Source of the DNA: Larimichthys crocea
Lineage: Eukaryota; Chordata; Actinopteri; Sciaenidae
Length of the DNA: 64,000 nucleotides
NCBI RefSeq assembly: GCF_000972845.2
Contig: NC_040021.1
Span: 12,738,908-12,802,907, forward strand
Reading direction: 5' to 3'
Position 1 is the first letter of the stretch; every line of letters begins with the position of its first letter. Positions 33,878-45,580 of this stretch are shown piece after piece. A model generated the notes under the pieces. It was not told the origin of the DNA. It searched no databases and saw nothing but the letters and a program-made list of their open reading frames with translations. Both the position numbers and the translations under genes were made by a program.

Positions 33878-36800
33878 CTAAAGTCTTGCATCAGGTGTAG
33901 TCTGGAGCATCTGAGGAGGGATTTCCCCGGCTACAATGACAGAGAAAACAGGAAAGTGTTTAGTTAGGTCAACATTCGAATATTTTAAAAGCTGCATGAA
34001 AGTCTTCATCTGCTTCATCTTCATCAAACTATCCCAACTTACAGAGTATGTTTTCAATTCTTCTGACAGCTGCTTTGTTCACTCTGTATTCGTTCTGCTC
34101 TGACCTGTGACAACACAGACAAACACACAGAGAAACTGAACAAGTGTAACTCTGGCATCAGAAATACAGCTTATCAACCACCACCGAAAATGAGCTTAAA
34201 ACCAAACAGATTTGCGGGTGACTAATCTCGTCACTCACGCCCTCAACTTTGTCACAATCTCCAGCCTCCGCAGAGCCACCAAAACGTTTTTCTGCGTGTC
34301 AGACGAGAGAGCTTCGTAGGTGTGAAGATCACCTAAAAACACCCAGATGAGATGATGAGGGAATGATTTGTTGATAGAAATGGTTCTAGAGATCAGAGGT
34401 CATTACTGTTTTTACCGGAGAGGATGAGCTTTGTAGCCACGTTTCTCACAGCAGGTAGGAACTGTTTCTCAGAGAGGACATGAACTTCCTCTTCACAGAG
34501 GTACCTGAACATCACCTGGACATAAAAACACATAATCAAACTGGTTCACATTGCACATTGTAAGTTAGAGACAAAGTTTTGGAAGGTGTTAGAACCTGTT
34601 TTGTATAATCAGACTGCAAGACTTGCATGCAAAGCTGAATTTTAATTACTGGCTGTATGTTCTTAAAAATAATTTCAGTATGTGTCAGTATGTCAGAACA
34701 AATTTTATTTTTGCTGAATTAAAATACTCAGATTCCAAAAATTACACCGATATAAACCAGCTCTCTATATAAAGACATGAAAAACATTTTTGATTTTATT
34801 ATTTGGAATTTTTATATTTCATTTATTGGGTTAAAGCAGATAAATGATATTCTCTGCAAATCTTATTTAAACAACGACTAAACGAACTAAACTGATACCT
34901 ATCACAGTTTAGAAAATTGACAAATTATAGATGTGTAAAATTAAGCATTTCCAACATGATGGTCTCATTTTTTGTTTCATTGCCAACCTCACACTGCCAG
35001 GGAATAACATTATGTTACAAATCATTAAGCGCCGTTTTGTTTCATTAATTTTTGTTGACATGAACTAGTCAGATTTACATGAAATTACTTGGCCTAAAAA
35101 TAAGCGAAGAAAAAAACTTCTTTTGCTCTCGTTCTACACCACTCCCATCTCCTGCACCATTTCTTTCTGCTATTCCTCCCTCTTCTTCCTACTCTCCATA
35201 CAGTTCTGATGGGAGGGCTGTCGTGCCTGGATGCTACTGCAGCTTCCCCACCGCAGCGTCCCGACAACAGCTCATGAAACTCAATGAGGAACCTTTTGTC
35301 TCCACTGGGGTGGATTTAATTTAATTACTTTCAGGTCATGTTCTGCATTCAAATTAAGCAACAAATCAAAACTTTAGAAAGAGAGATAAGGACTGTAGCC
35401 TGCTGAAATGAAACATTTTTCACAAAACAGCCTGATTCTTATCGACGCACACGTTGCGTTATCGCACTCAAAGGACCTGATAAGATTCTATGAAGGGTTG
35501 TAGCAGCGCCCGCAGGAAAGATAGCACTTCCAGCCCCACATCTGACACCAGCACTTCCTGTTGACTGATGTGAACTGCTCCACATTTCTTCAGGAGGAAG
35601 CATGCCTGCTCAAAGTCCTGAGTAATGAAAAGACAGAAATCAACAGTAACAAACTGCACACTCATGTACCAAACTTGGAATTATGTTCCAACTTCAATTT
35701 TTCAGAAGAAGAGCTGTGATCATGTCTGAACTTAATATTTCATCATCCTCTTTATCAAAGCTCAAAGGAAGCCGCGGCCTGGAAGATGAAGTTGTTACCT
35801 GAGACGACTTTCCAGGGATGAAGATGAATTCGTTGGAGAAGACGTCCTGTAGGAAGCAGAAGAAGGTGAAGAGTTCGTCTGTAAACAGAAGAGTGGATCA
35901 CAATGAAGCAAGACGACAACAGATTCTTCCAAAAATAGGTTGTGTCAAGCGCTCACCTCTCTGTGTGGTCTTTGTGATGTGTATGGCCGTTGCGAGCATG
36001 GCAGGACGCAAGAAAATGTGTATGGACTGATTCCTATAGGAAGCTAACATCAGCACCGCCGCCGCTGTCCTTATCACACCCTCCTCAGGGCTGATTGGAC
36101 GTTTCCTTGCAGGCTCTTCCTCCCGAACCAGGTAGACGCATCCTGCTTTACGGTGAACTACGGAACGATGAATGGCCACAGTGGATGACATCACATCCGA
36201 GTCAGGGACTTGTCCTGCAGAAATCAGGCTCTCCACATTATTATTGTTCAATGGGTAGTTTGGTGGTTAAGAGGGTTGAATCGAAATATTCGTGTCTGCA
36301 CACACACACAAGACCTGTAAAGTAAGACAGGTCAGTGGAGTCTTAAAGTAACTTAAAGGGCATTAATCCTCTTAACATCTTTGATCACTTGTGCCAACTC
36401 ACATTCATCTAATCTGTCTGATTTACCTGAGACCAGGTCCAGGAGCCTGACAGGTGAGAGCTGACAGACTCAGCTGGAGAGAAACCACTCAGTTATCAAG
36501 TACTGTGCTTAAATACAAATTGGAGGTACTTGTATTTTACTTGAGTACTGTCATTTCATGCCACTTTAAAAATCTACTTCACTTCATTCATTTGACTTAA
36601 CAAATCCAGATTTATCTGCATTAAGTACTTAATACTAATACTTATTACACAAATTACATTTTACTGGTTGTACTTACATACTTTGACTTAAGTTAAATTT
36701 TACTAATTTTTTACAATTTGGTATGAGTACTTTAATTGAAGTAAAGGATCTGAATACCTTTTCCACCACTTTTTTTCAATAACTTTGTCTGGTTCACTTG

Positions 36801-39800
36801 TGATGCATTATACAAGTGCCACCTACTGGTCATTCAAGGGAAAATCTCATCAAATCCCATTGAAAGGAGATCACTTATCTCAATCATGTGCTCAAGCAGC
36901 TGCATCTGTATTTAATTTAATAAAACAATATTTTACAGCACACAGATAAAATAAATCCATCTTCTCACCCACCAGGCCAGTTCAGGCGAGCTCCAAAGTC
37001 CAGTGCCAGCTTCCTGAGCCAGAGGGTTTTTTCTGTGAGCAGATGCCAAAGCAGGCCCTCCTGTGACAGCACTGTAATAGGAGTCTGGAGCAACAGGCAG
37101 GCCATCAGAGACCAAGGGCTGACCACAGAGCCCTCCTCTTGGATTCGTACCATCAGATGAGCAAGCCAGTTCACACAGTCCTGAGTCTCTGCGTTGGGCT
37201 TCTGAGGAAGATCTCTGTGGATAAAGGGAGAGAAGGGGAGGGTGAGGCAGATTCAAACATTTTTCTGACTAAATTTGTGTTTTGTGTCAAAATCTCCAAT
37301 TAAATCATAATGAAAGGACTTAATGTAGGGAGATACAGTAGGACATATAATTTAACAAATACATTTTGAAGTAAGATGTGAAAGAGTTCGGTTGGTTTGT
37401 CATGTGTCACTGTTTACCTCGGTATGAGGTTATACTGACAGCGGTTTATCTTGCCCTGACACAGCTGCCGGACAGATAGGGGGCGGCCAAAGTTCACATG
37501 CATGCTGCCATAATCCTCCTGGAGTACTTTGCTTGCCTTCAGCAGACCCTGCAAAGAGAGAGAGAGAGCAAAGCTGGGAGTGAATCACAAGCCAGAAAAT
37601 AATCAGCTTTATTCATGCATGAACCCCTCTGACCCGCAAGGTTAGAAACAACAATACATTGTTTGCAAAACGAATGAAATTCATTTTTTCCTGTAGTTTT
37701 ACATCTGTAACACACAACATCACACATGACCGGGATGTACCGTGGTGCTTTCTTTGGGTTTGGGGATGCCGAGTAACTCGTGTGCAAGCAGCGATTCTTC
37801 CAGCACTCTGTCATAGCTGATACTGATAGGAACCAATGTGATGTCATATACTTCACCTTTAAAGAAAGGCTCCAGCACCATGTGCATCATACCTGCAGAC
37901 ACATGCAGATACAAGTTATTAAATGGCAATGCATGAATAGCTGCAAAAAAACAAAACACTCATCATGGGTCGGAGAGACAAACTGGTACAGGAAACGGGT
38001 ACAGGTGTAAAGGGTGGAAAGAAAAGGCCACTATCTGTCTCATCAACGTCTTTCATGAGCTTCAAGGCCACAATGTCCCAAAATAATCAAATACTGTCTG
38101 ACACACAAGACACTTTTATAACCTAGGACCTAGCAGAGTGACACCTGACACTTACCTATCTTGGGTATCAGAGACTTTAGTGTGCGACTCCGCAGGCCTT
38201 CCACATAAAACTCCACAGGAGCAAACCCTCTCTACAGAAAACACATGAAACAGTTGTAAACCCTGTTTACAGATTGTCAAATACCGAAGAGCTAACTAGC
38301 TAACAAATGTCCTTACCCTGACAATGGTTTTCACATATTCTGACAGCATCGCCCAGTACAGTTTGTCAGAGCCAATGGCACGTCGGATGTAGAAAGCTCC
38401 AGAGCGACGCAGTATCTCGCCGATCATCTTCATCCCTGCAAGAGCTTTACAGCGAGAAGAGAGACGGAGAAATAAATAGAAGGGGAGAGAAGTGAGCGTC
38501 TGCAAACAAAGTTATGAAAATGTATACCTGAGATGTTTTAATTTAACACTGTATTATCTCTAATATTCTGTTGTTTCAATTCAAATAGATACTTGCGAGT
38601 TCCTGCAGCAATAACAGGTACTGGGATGTCGTAGCTGAACAAGATGTAGGAGATAGCCAAGAAGTCCACATAACTCCTGTGATTGGGCATCAGGATGACA
38701 GGGCTCTCCTGAATGGCTTGTTGAAGCTGGAAGTGGCAGAGAAGTAAAAGAAAACAGGGAAATCAAATCTTGTATCAATAGCAGCGTCTTGGTGTAGTAA
38801 TCTGAGAAGCAACGCTTGTTAGAAAACATTCTGCTAATCTTCCTGTCAGTGTTTTGTTGGAAAGACACTAGTAAATCTAGTGTCATTCGCTCTTTTGATG
38901 AGAACTAGATGAAAAGATCGATACCACTCTCAGATGTGTAAATTAAATTTAGTTGCTTTGCTTAGCTATAGCCTCATATTTATCATATTGACAAGAGAGT
39001 GGTCACAATCTTCACAGCTAACTCTGGGCAAAACAGTTAATAAGTATATTTTCTTTATTTGGCCTTTGAGAATTATTATTTTTTGGTTGTTTTCGATATG
39101 TAAATATTATAAATCGCAGCTATAAAGATGATATATTTTATAGTATTACAAGTCAGACATTTGTAAATAAAAACAGAAAATATTATGATGCTGCATTTAT
39201 GTGTCACCCCCTCTACTGCTTCCTCCCTACTTCCTAATAATTGCTTGAAGAAAATGTTCTGAGATCTACTTTATATGAAACAGGTTAATTCAAAGGTTGT
39301 ACATTATACTGGACAGTGGACACAATCCTGTCTCTGATGAATGTATTGTAATGTGCTGTAGTTCAGAACACAGTATTGATTGGTATTTTGTTCCTGACCG
39401 TGTTGAGTCCTTCTGTGTTGACAAAGATGCTGGTGAAGAGTCTCTTGAACACCTTGCTGAGTACGTAGGCCATTAGCCTGATAAACCCCAGCTGCAGGTT
39501 TTGAGACATTTCCTCCAAAATCCCACAAGCCTCCTCTCTCACCTCCTCCACCGATGACCCTGTCTCCATGGCGATCTGAGGATGAAGGCAGGAAAGAAAA
39601 TGAAGCAACAGTGTCTTTTGTTGCATCTTTTCCAAAATCGCACCATCCCACCTCTTTGACCATGTAGCGTAGATACTGGGACTCCAGCACGGCTTTGTTG
39701 AGGTCAGCCGTGGAGCAGGGAGAGGCTCCTTTGAAGGGGTTAGGGTTGAAGGTCCTCAGAGCAAAGCCAAGATCACTGCTGCGCCTTTGCTCATCCAATA

Positions 39801-39858
39801 GATCCACAAACTCCTCCTCATTTTCCAAGCCTGAGCCTGCTCTGCCCGAATCCCGATA
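33878..39858 (-). CDS. gnpat: Dihydroxyacetone-phosphate acyltransferase (GNPAT), 5' exon(s) not contiguous
   Basis: Peroxisomal enzyme that acylates dihydroxyacetone phosphate, the first step of ether-lipid and plasmalogen synthesis. Sixteen exons join in phase: 39858-39652, 39575-39399, 38726-38597, 38444-38317, 38231-38156, 37892-37741, 37548-37418, 37214-36973, 36468-36427, 36214-35957, 35878-35799, 35617-35477, 34515-34416, 34332-34239, 34104-34043, 33930-33878. Key segments are [20 protein letters not shown], the catalytic NHRSYVDF (His-x4-Asp), [34 protein letters not shown] (block III), [14 protein letters not shown] and IPKPKESTT. The C terminus reads PDARL-stop, a PTS1-type signal (human ends AKL). 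The intron after VIAAGT begins with GC (38,596). The 36,468 acceptor was chosen for phase; 36,473 is the alternative. The start exon is not in the adjacent sequence; candidates lie in the duplicated block. Confidence 0.94.
36490..36785. mobile_element. Dispersed fish repeat in GNPAT intron
   Basis: Contains TACTTGTATTTTACTTGAGT and AAGTAAAGGATCTGAATACC followed by TTTTCCACCACT, words typical of an abundant teleost non-autonomous element. It has no ORF. Confidence 0.6.
38893..39020. mobile_element. Fragment of the same repeat family as at 20.4 kb
   Basis: GATGAGAACTAGATGAAAAG and ATCGATACCACTCTCAG match the common form of the repeat also seen at 20,399-20,880. It lies in a GNPAT intron. Confidence 0.5.
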
Positions 39859-40011
39859 CTGGAAGAAGAAGTCATGCGTGTTAAAGTGAAAGTGAATAAA
39901 AAGTTGGATGTGTAAGAGAATAGACAAGAATAGACTAGAAACACTGCTGATCTGATAGGGTAGGCGTGAGAGGGAAAAAAAGAGAAAGAAACTAAAATGC
40001 TTTTCTTTTCT

Positions 40012-40255
40012 TTTTTTAAGATATTTTTGTTGGCCTTTTTGAGATTTATTTGACAGAGACAGCTTGAAGAGTGACAGGAAATGTGAGGAGAGAGAGACGG
40101 GGAATGACATGTGGGAAAGAGCCACAGGTTGGACCTGAGCCCTGGGCCGCCATGGCAAGGACCGAGCCCCTACACATTGGGCAGACGCTCCACCAAAACG
40201 CATTTTGGGAGACATCAAGCAAGGTCAACAACACAAGACATAGCAACCAGCTGAA
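40012..40255 (-). mobile_element. SINE-like element, reverse orientation
   Basis: Read on -, it ends in TTTCCTGTCACTCTTCAAGC, then AAATAAATCTCAAAAAGGCC and an A/T tail. The same tail architecture (CTTCCTGTCTATCTTCAGCT ... AAAGGCATAAAAGGCC) is found in the tRNA-derived element at 40.7 kb, so both belong to one SINE superfamily. Repeated at 55,245-55,490. Confidence 0.65.
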
Positions 40256-40691
40256 GAAGCCCAGATCAGCGTCTGTCTTTCAGTGTTTTATTTTACGAAG
40301 ATCTTGCTGACAACTAAAAGTCAGTCCATGATTTGCTCTTGTTTGGTCACTCTCTCATTTTTTGTGTAAACCTTCTTTTCCCAAAAACTCCTGTGGTACA
40401 AATATTAACACTCCCTCGGTTCCCCGGTTCCCTCGGCAGTAGTCTCGTAGGAGTTTACTGTCCATCAGGAAGATGATGCAGAGCATCAGAGGGAAAGCAG
40501 GAAACATTTTCTCCATAAAATATGATCCAGTCTCACCAAAATCAGCAAAATAATTGGTCGGTGCGACTTTGTGCCCTAAAGTGTGGCGTACTTGGTCACA
40601 TTGTGCAAGAGCAGGTGTATGTGGTACATAGTGGGGATGACAGAGACGCTATTCACTTGATTACAAGTCAGTATATCATCAAAATGATTTA

Positions 40692-40890
40692 AGGGGGCGG
40701 TCGGTAGCGTAGTGGGTTAAGCGGCCGCCCTGTGTGTAAGAGGTTATAGTCCTCGCTGCAGCTGGCCCCGGTTCGAATCCCGCATCGCACGGCTAATTTA
40801 CTGCGTGTCACTCCCCCTCTGTCTGCCCACAGCTTCCTGTCTATCTTCAGCTGTCCTAACATTAAAGGCATAAAAGGCCAAAAAAAGATT
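40692..40890 (+). mobile_element. tRNA-derived SINE
   Basis: The head has an A-box-like GGTAGCGTAGTGGGTTAAG (about 40,702-40,720) and a perfect B-box GGTTCGAATCCCG (40,770-40,782). A body and tail AAAGGCATAAAAGGCCAAAA follow. It is not a functional tRNA gene because no cloverleaf 3' half follows the B-box. A degraded copy lies at 55,960-56,145, where the B-box reads GGTCGCGAATCCCG. Confidence 0.8.
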
Positions 40891-41138
40891 TAAAATTTTA
40901 AAATCTGTTAGAAAAGTTACACACTGTCGCTTTAAATTTAAAGCCCCTTCACACTCAGTTCAACACAGTCCTATTTGCAACTTATGTATAGGTATAACAC
41001 ACACACACAAACTCAATCTTATTTTGTCACTTGTGAGGACATCATGAGGATAAACATGTTAACACACAAACACACATGTGCTATGGAAACAGAGAGTTCT
41101 GGAATACAGTGTTCCAGAGTTCTGAGTTCCATCACTAG

Positions 41139-41146
41139 TATATAAG
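41139..41146 (+). promoter_or_regulatory. TATA box of the nested repeat gene
   Basis: TATATAAG lies 161 bp upstream of the ATG at 41,307, followed by a purine/C-rich 5' leader. This is typical spacing for a start near 41,170 with a 135-nt leader. In copy 3 the same site reads GATATAAG near 56,418. Confidence 0.6.
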
Positions 41147-41306
41147 TCAGTGTCCACACTGTGACTACAGAGAGATTGTCTGCACTGAACTACTGAACAG
41201 TTTGCCACAAAACCTCCCACTCCAACCGAGGAAATCTCACGACAGAAAACTCAGAAGAAGAGAAAAGAAAGAGAAACAAAACTAATATACCGAACTCAGC
41301 TGAAAG

Positions 41307-43148
41307 ATGTCTGAACAAAGACAGGTAGGTGAATGCACCATAAGAGACTTAAGGACTAAATTGGTTTAGAGATGAATTTGAAACCTGCTAAAAGTTTTTA
41401 GTGAAGTTTATGACATGAAACAGCATCAGAAAGTGAGTGTCAGTGCGAGCTGGAGGACAGTACCACATAATGTGTCGATGTTAGACTTATTTAATTAGAG
41501 AAAAACATCTTTTCCCGAAAATTCACTTTTATATTGTTGTTTGGAAATACAAAAACTAAACAAAGGAGGAGAACTGGAGAATTAATAGTAATAAAACATC
41601 TAATACCAAAATTTTAGAGCCGTGAATCAGAACATACATACAAAAACACAAATATTGATGCAAATCATGATGACAGATTGTCATGTGCATTGTTTGCATC
41701 ACTAAACATGAAAAACCAATGTTATAATTGACCATAATGAGTGATTATTTAGAAAAACATTCATACAAACAAGTACAAAATTGTGCAAAAATATCTGTAC
41801 AAATGATAATTCACTGTATACATACAGTATATGATATGTATCATACTGTAAACGATCTTAAGCCTAAATGTTTGTCTGCTTCTGTTTATGTCCTGTTAAA
41901 GGTTTCAACACCTTTTCTAGACAGCTTACAATTTTCTGATCTTGTGTTTCTTCACTAGATTTCCAGTTACATGGAAAAGGAGAAGAACATGGACAAAAGG
42001 CCTAGGTCTCCTTCTTTTTCCATGGATTCTTTGACCCCTGAGATCAACAACATCCCCATCTCAGGGTTCATCGATCACATACCGATGGATGACGATGAGC
42101 TGATGCAGTGTAATGACCTCTTAGATAAAGAAGAGGTCACCTGCTTCAACATCCATGAAAACATCAGCCTGGAAAGCAGATCATTGCTCTCCGGCTCCTG
42201 GTCTTGCAGCACCGATTCAGTTCTCTCAGAGGTCATCACCTCATTTCATCAGGATGTCAATGAGGTGATTAAAGCAGTATGCCAAAGCTTTTTTGATCCT
42301 GAAAACATGGAGACAGAGGCAGTTGTTTCTGAAGAAAAAGAGGAAGTCCAGACCACAGAGAACATATCAACCTCCAGACTGACCATCGGGTCGGATAAGA
42401 GCCTGTCTTCTTCTTCCTCCAACGAAACAGTCATTGCTGAGGCAGCAAAAACGCTCATCTCTTTGGTGATTGACAAAGCTGTAAAGGCACTGGAGGCCAC
42501 TCAGGCTGCAAAAACACCCAAGGACATTAGTTCTTTAAAGACACTGCAGTCTACTGAGGGTGAAAAGATGCTGGAGGACACTGATTCTCTAAAGACACTG
42601 CAATCTACTGACTGTGAAAAGGGGAAGAGGTGTTCAAATAGAGATCAGAGAAAAGTTCATCCAGCTCCACTTGCATATTTGGATGAGCCCGTCAGGTCAC
42701 CCAGCACCGACTGGACAATTTTTTGCACTGCACAGAGCAAACAGGGCCTTTGTGATTCCCAAGAGACAACCACCATTACCTCCTCCAGTGGTGGTGAAAG
42801 TACAGACCTGATGCCATTTCAGCGAGAGTTGGTGGACTGCATGGCGGACGAAGACCCAACTGGTGTTGAGAAAACCAAAGCAAAGAAAAGCAATCGCTTC
42901 TTTGACTTCTTCCGCAACGTCTTTTCCAAGGTGAGGATGCATTTACGTTAAAAATCTTGAGTCTTCATGAGTTATGAAAAAATGAAAAATCCTTGAAGAC
43001 ATTGCTTGAATCTTTTGTTCAACTGCAGATATTTATTTATTTTTTATTACTTTCCCAGAAAAACAATAATAAGAAGAAGAAGAAGGTGGCTGTGGAAGAA
43101 AATCACTCCAAGTGGCCTTCTTTTTGGATGCACGTGATGCTTTTATAA
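41307..43148 (+). CDS. Unrecognised Ser/acidic-rich protein, copy 1 of a tandem gene
   Basis: Exons 41307-41324, 41959-42930 and 43059-43148 join in phase 0 to 359 residues. The N terminus is MSEQRQISSYMEKEKNMDKR, then an acidic Ser-rich region (SGFIDHIPMDDDELMQCNDL). Two amphipathic helices follow: VLSEVITSFHQDVNEVIKAV and VIAEAAKTLISLVIDKAVKA. Then come two copies of a 17-residue repeat (SLKTLQSTEGEKMLEDT, SLKTLQSTDCEK), SSSGGESTDLMPFQRELVDC, RFFDFFRNVFSK and a basic tail KKNNNKKKKKVAVEENHSKW. There is no signal peptide. The basic tail could be a nuclear signal, and the helices resemble kinase-anchoring helices, but both are guesses. A second form may splice exon 2 to the repeat exon at 43,303. 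Not recognised. Confidence 0.7.
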
Positions 43149-43302
43149 GGACCAGGATCAGGACCAGCTTTAGCCACTGTCCTGATAATAACTTATCCCT
43201 ACTGTTGTATTGATGTATATAAATACATCAATGATGTATATTGTGCTGTGTTTTAACTATGACTGTTCCTCAAAATTAAGACTTCAATATCAGTGATTCT
43301 AG

Positions 43303-43617
43303 TTGTTTGAGGTGCTGGAGGACACTGATTTTTTAAAGACACTACAGTCCACTGACTGTGAAAAGGTGCTGGAGGACAATTCTCTAAAGACACTGCAGTC
43401 CATTGACTGTGAAAAAGTGCTGGAGGACGCCAAATTTTTAAAGACACTGCAGTTCACTGACTGTGAAAAGGTGCTGGAGGACAATTCTCTAAAGACACTG
43501 CAGTCCACTGACTGTGAAAAGGTGCTAGAGGACAATTCTCTAAAGACACTGCAGTCCACTGACTGTGAAAAGGTGCTGGAGGACAATTCTCTAAAGACAC
43601 TACTAGCAGTCCACTGA
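43303..43617 (+). CDS. Start of 51-bp repeat exon (copy 1), coding
   Basis: After a good acceptor (CAGTGATTCTAG, ending 43,302) the frame opens with LFEVLEDTDFLKTLQ and runs through repeats VLEDNSLKTLQSIDCEK, VLEDAKFLKTLQFTDCEK and VLEDNSLKTLQSTDCEK. The acceptor is phase 0 and matches the phase-0 donor at 42,930, so it could be an alternative last exon of the upstream gene. The frame is lost at 43,617 by a short insertion at the start of poor sequence. Confidence 0.55.
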   Translation: MFEVLEDTDFLKTLQSTDCEKVLEDNSLKTLQSIDCEKVLEDAKFLKTLQFTDCEKVLEDNSLKTLQSTDCEKVLEDNSLKTLQSTDCEKVLEDNSLKTLLAVH

Positions 43618-45437
43618 CTGTGAAAAGGTGCTAGAGGACAATCCTCCTAAAGACACTACAGTCCACTGACTGTGAAAAGGTGCTGGAGACAATTCTCTAA
43701 AGACACTAAAAACTAAAACTGAGCATGGAAAAACACTGCAGTCCACTGACTGTGAAAAGGTGCTAGAGGACATTCTCTAAAGACACTACAGTCCACTGAC
43801 TGTGAAAAGGTGCTGGAGGACATTCTCTAAAGACAAAAACTATACTAAAACACTGACCTCGTAAAAGGTCGCTAGAGATTCCCATCTCTAAAGACACACT
43901 AAACCTAAAAACCTGGCTCCACTGACTTGAAAAGAGGTGCGAGAGGAGACAAATTCCTTGTAAGAAAACTGATACTGACAAAAGAAGAGACAATCCTCTA
44001 CAGACTACGCAAGTCACTGACTGTGAAAAGGTGCTGAGGACAATCCTAAAGACAATAAAAAAAAAAAAAAAATAAAAAACAAAGCGGAAAGAAATAAAGA
44101 CAAAATGCAGGTCCAAAGACAACAAAACGAAAAAGGCAGGAAAAAAAGACCTGTGAAAAGGTGCAGGGAGGAACAACGCTCTAAAGAAAAAAAAACTGGG
44201 GAAGTCCAATCGACACTGACTGAATTCCGTATAGTTCTCTAAAGACAAAAAAAAAAACTGAGAGAGTCCACTGACTGTGAAAAGTTGCTAGAAGGACAAG
44301 TCCTCTAAAAGAACAAACAGCAACTAAAAACTGCAGTCCATTTACTTTTAACTGTGAGAAAAAGTGCTGGAGGAGAGACAGGGAGGGGAAGGAGGAAGAA
44401 AAAAAAAAAAAGGTGCTGGAGGGACGCCAATTTTTTAAAGACAAAAAAAAACTGGCAGTTCCACCACATCAGCACTAACAGTAGAAAGAGCTGAAGGAGG
44501 GCTGAAGTCTTCTCTAAAGACAACTAACTGCAGAGTCCAAAAAAACAACGGCAGAGTCCAACAGTCAAGTCCCACACTGAGTAAAAGGTGCTAAAAAAAG
44601 AAAGAGGACAAATTCTCGAATTGCGCTAAGCAAAAAAAAAAAAAAAAACTAAAACACAAAACAACAAACAAAAAACGAACTGAAAACTGCAGTCCACAGT
44701 CCACACAGGACTGGGGAGAGAAAGAAAAAAAAAGGGCCACTGACTGTGAAAAGGTCTAGAGGAAATGCTCGAAAGACAAGCTACAGTCCATCCTGATTGA
44801 AAAGGTGGCTAGGTGCTAGGGAGGACAATTCTCACAGATCTCCTTCTATTCCGAAAGTCCTCTAAAGACACTGCAGTCCCCTGACTGTAAAAAGGTGCGA
44901 AAAGGACAATTCTATGCTCTAAAAGACCTATCAGAACGACGTCCACCACTGACTGTGAAAAAAAAGGTGCTGGAAGGGGAACAATATCGTTAAGACCAAA
45001 AACACAAAAAAAACTAGCAGTCCCACAACACTGCCCTTATGACTGTGAAAAGGTTCTAGAGAGAAAGGACAATTCCTAAAGCAAAAAAAAAAACGGCTGC
45101 AGTCCAGGTCCACTGAACTGTTGAAGGTGCTAGAGAGGGACAATTCCGCGATCTCCTAAAGACACTACTAGCAGGAAGTCCCAATGATTGAAAAGGGTGC
45201 GGGAGGGAACAATTCTCTAAAGCAAAAAACTACTTACACTGCAGTCCGACTGATGTGAAAAGGTGCTAGAGGGACAATTCTAAGAATTCTCTAAAGAAGA
45301 CCACTAACACGAACAAAAAATTCTCAAATTCTCTAAAGAATCTCTCTCTAAAGACAACTACAGAAACTACAGTCCCACGGACTGTAAAAAAGTGCTGGAG
45401 GGAGACGCCAGGAACGGACGGCCAAATTTTTTAAAAG
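43618..45437. repeat. Degenerate, probably misassembled 51-bp repeat array (copy 1)
   Basis: Units are recognisable (GTGCTAGAGGACAATTCTCT, ACTGACTGTGAAAAG) but interrupted by random insertions and A-runs (e.g. 44,058-44,090, 44,632-44,650). There are no consistent unit lengths. The pattern suits uncorrected long-read sequence next to a gap better than biological decay. Confidence 0.8.
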
Positions 45438-45447
45438 NNNNNNNNNN
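45438..45447. other. Assembly gap (10 N)
   Basis: Ten Ns break the array. Sequence just right of the gap is in inverted orientation (45,448-45,580) and then resumes as direct copy 2, so the join is unreliable. Confidence 0.98.
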
Positions 45448-45580
45448 TTCACCTACCTGTCCTTTGTTCAGACATCTTTGCAGCTGAGTTCGGGATAGTA
45501 GTTTTGTTTTCTCTATTCTTTTCTCTTCTTCTAGAGGTTTTTTCGTGAGTTTCCTCGGTTTGGAGTGGGAGTTGTTGTGG
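45448..45580 (-). repeat. Inverted copy of the repeat gene's first exon region
   Basis: The reverse complement matches 41,225-41,325, including ATGTCTGAACAAAG and the GTAGGT donor (ATG at 45,475 on -). The flanking sequence at 45,588 onward continues the same locus in direct orientation, making a foldback at exactly one exon. Probably a hairpin read artefact at the gap; a real inversion is possible. Confidence 0.7.

Larger units (their letters stand above)
40005..45437. repeat. Tandem block, copy 1 (truncated by gap)
   Basis: The first unit of a large direct repeat. It begins at the tail of a SINE-like element (40,005), contains the spliced + gene at 41,307-43,148 and the 51-bp array, and ends in scrambled sequence at the 10-N gap. 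The same order is seen from 45,588 and from 55,245. Copy 1 has an intact reading frame through all three exons, so it is the best-quality copy. Confidence 0.85.

Noticed and set aside
39304..40218. Extension of GNPAT upstream of 39,858 as one 304-residue frame
   Set aside because: The acceptor CTTCTTCCAG before 39,858 and loss of similarity show that it is intron. The far part is SINE sequence.
40740..40800. tRNA gene because of a perfect B-box
   Set aside because: No cloverleaf 3' half or anticodon arm; the body and A-rich tail are those of a SINE.
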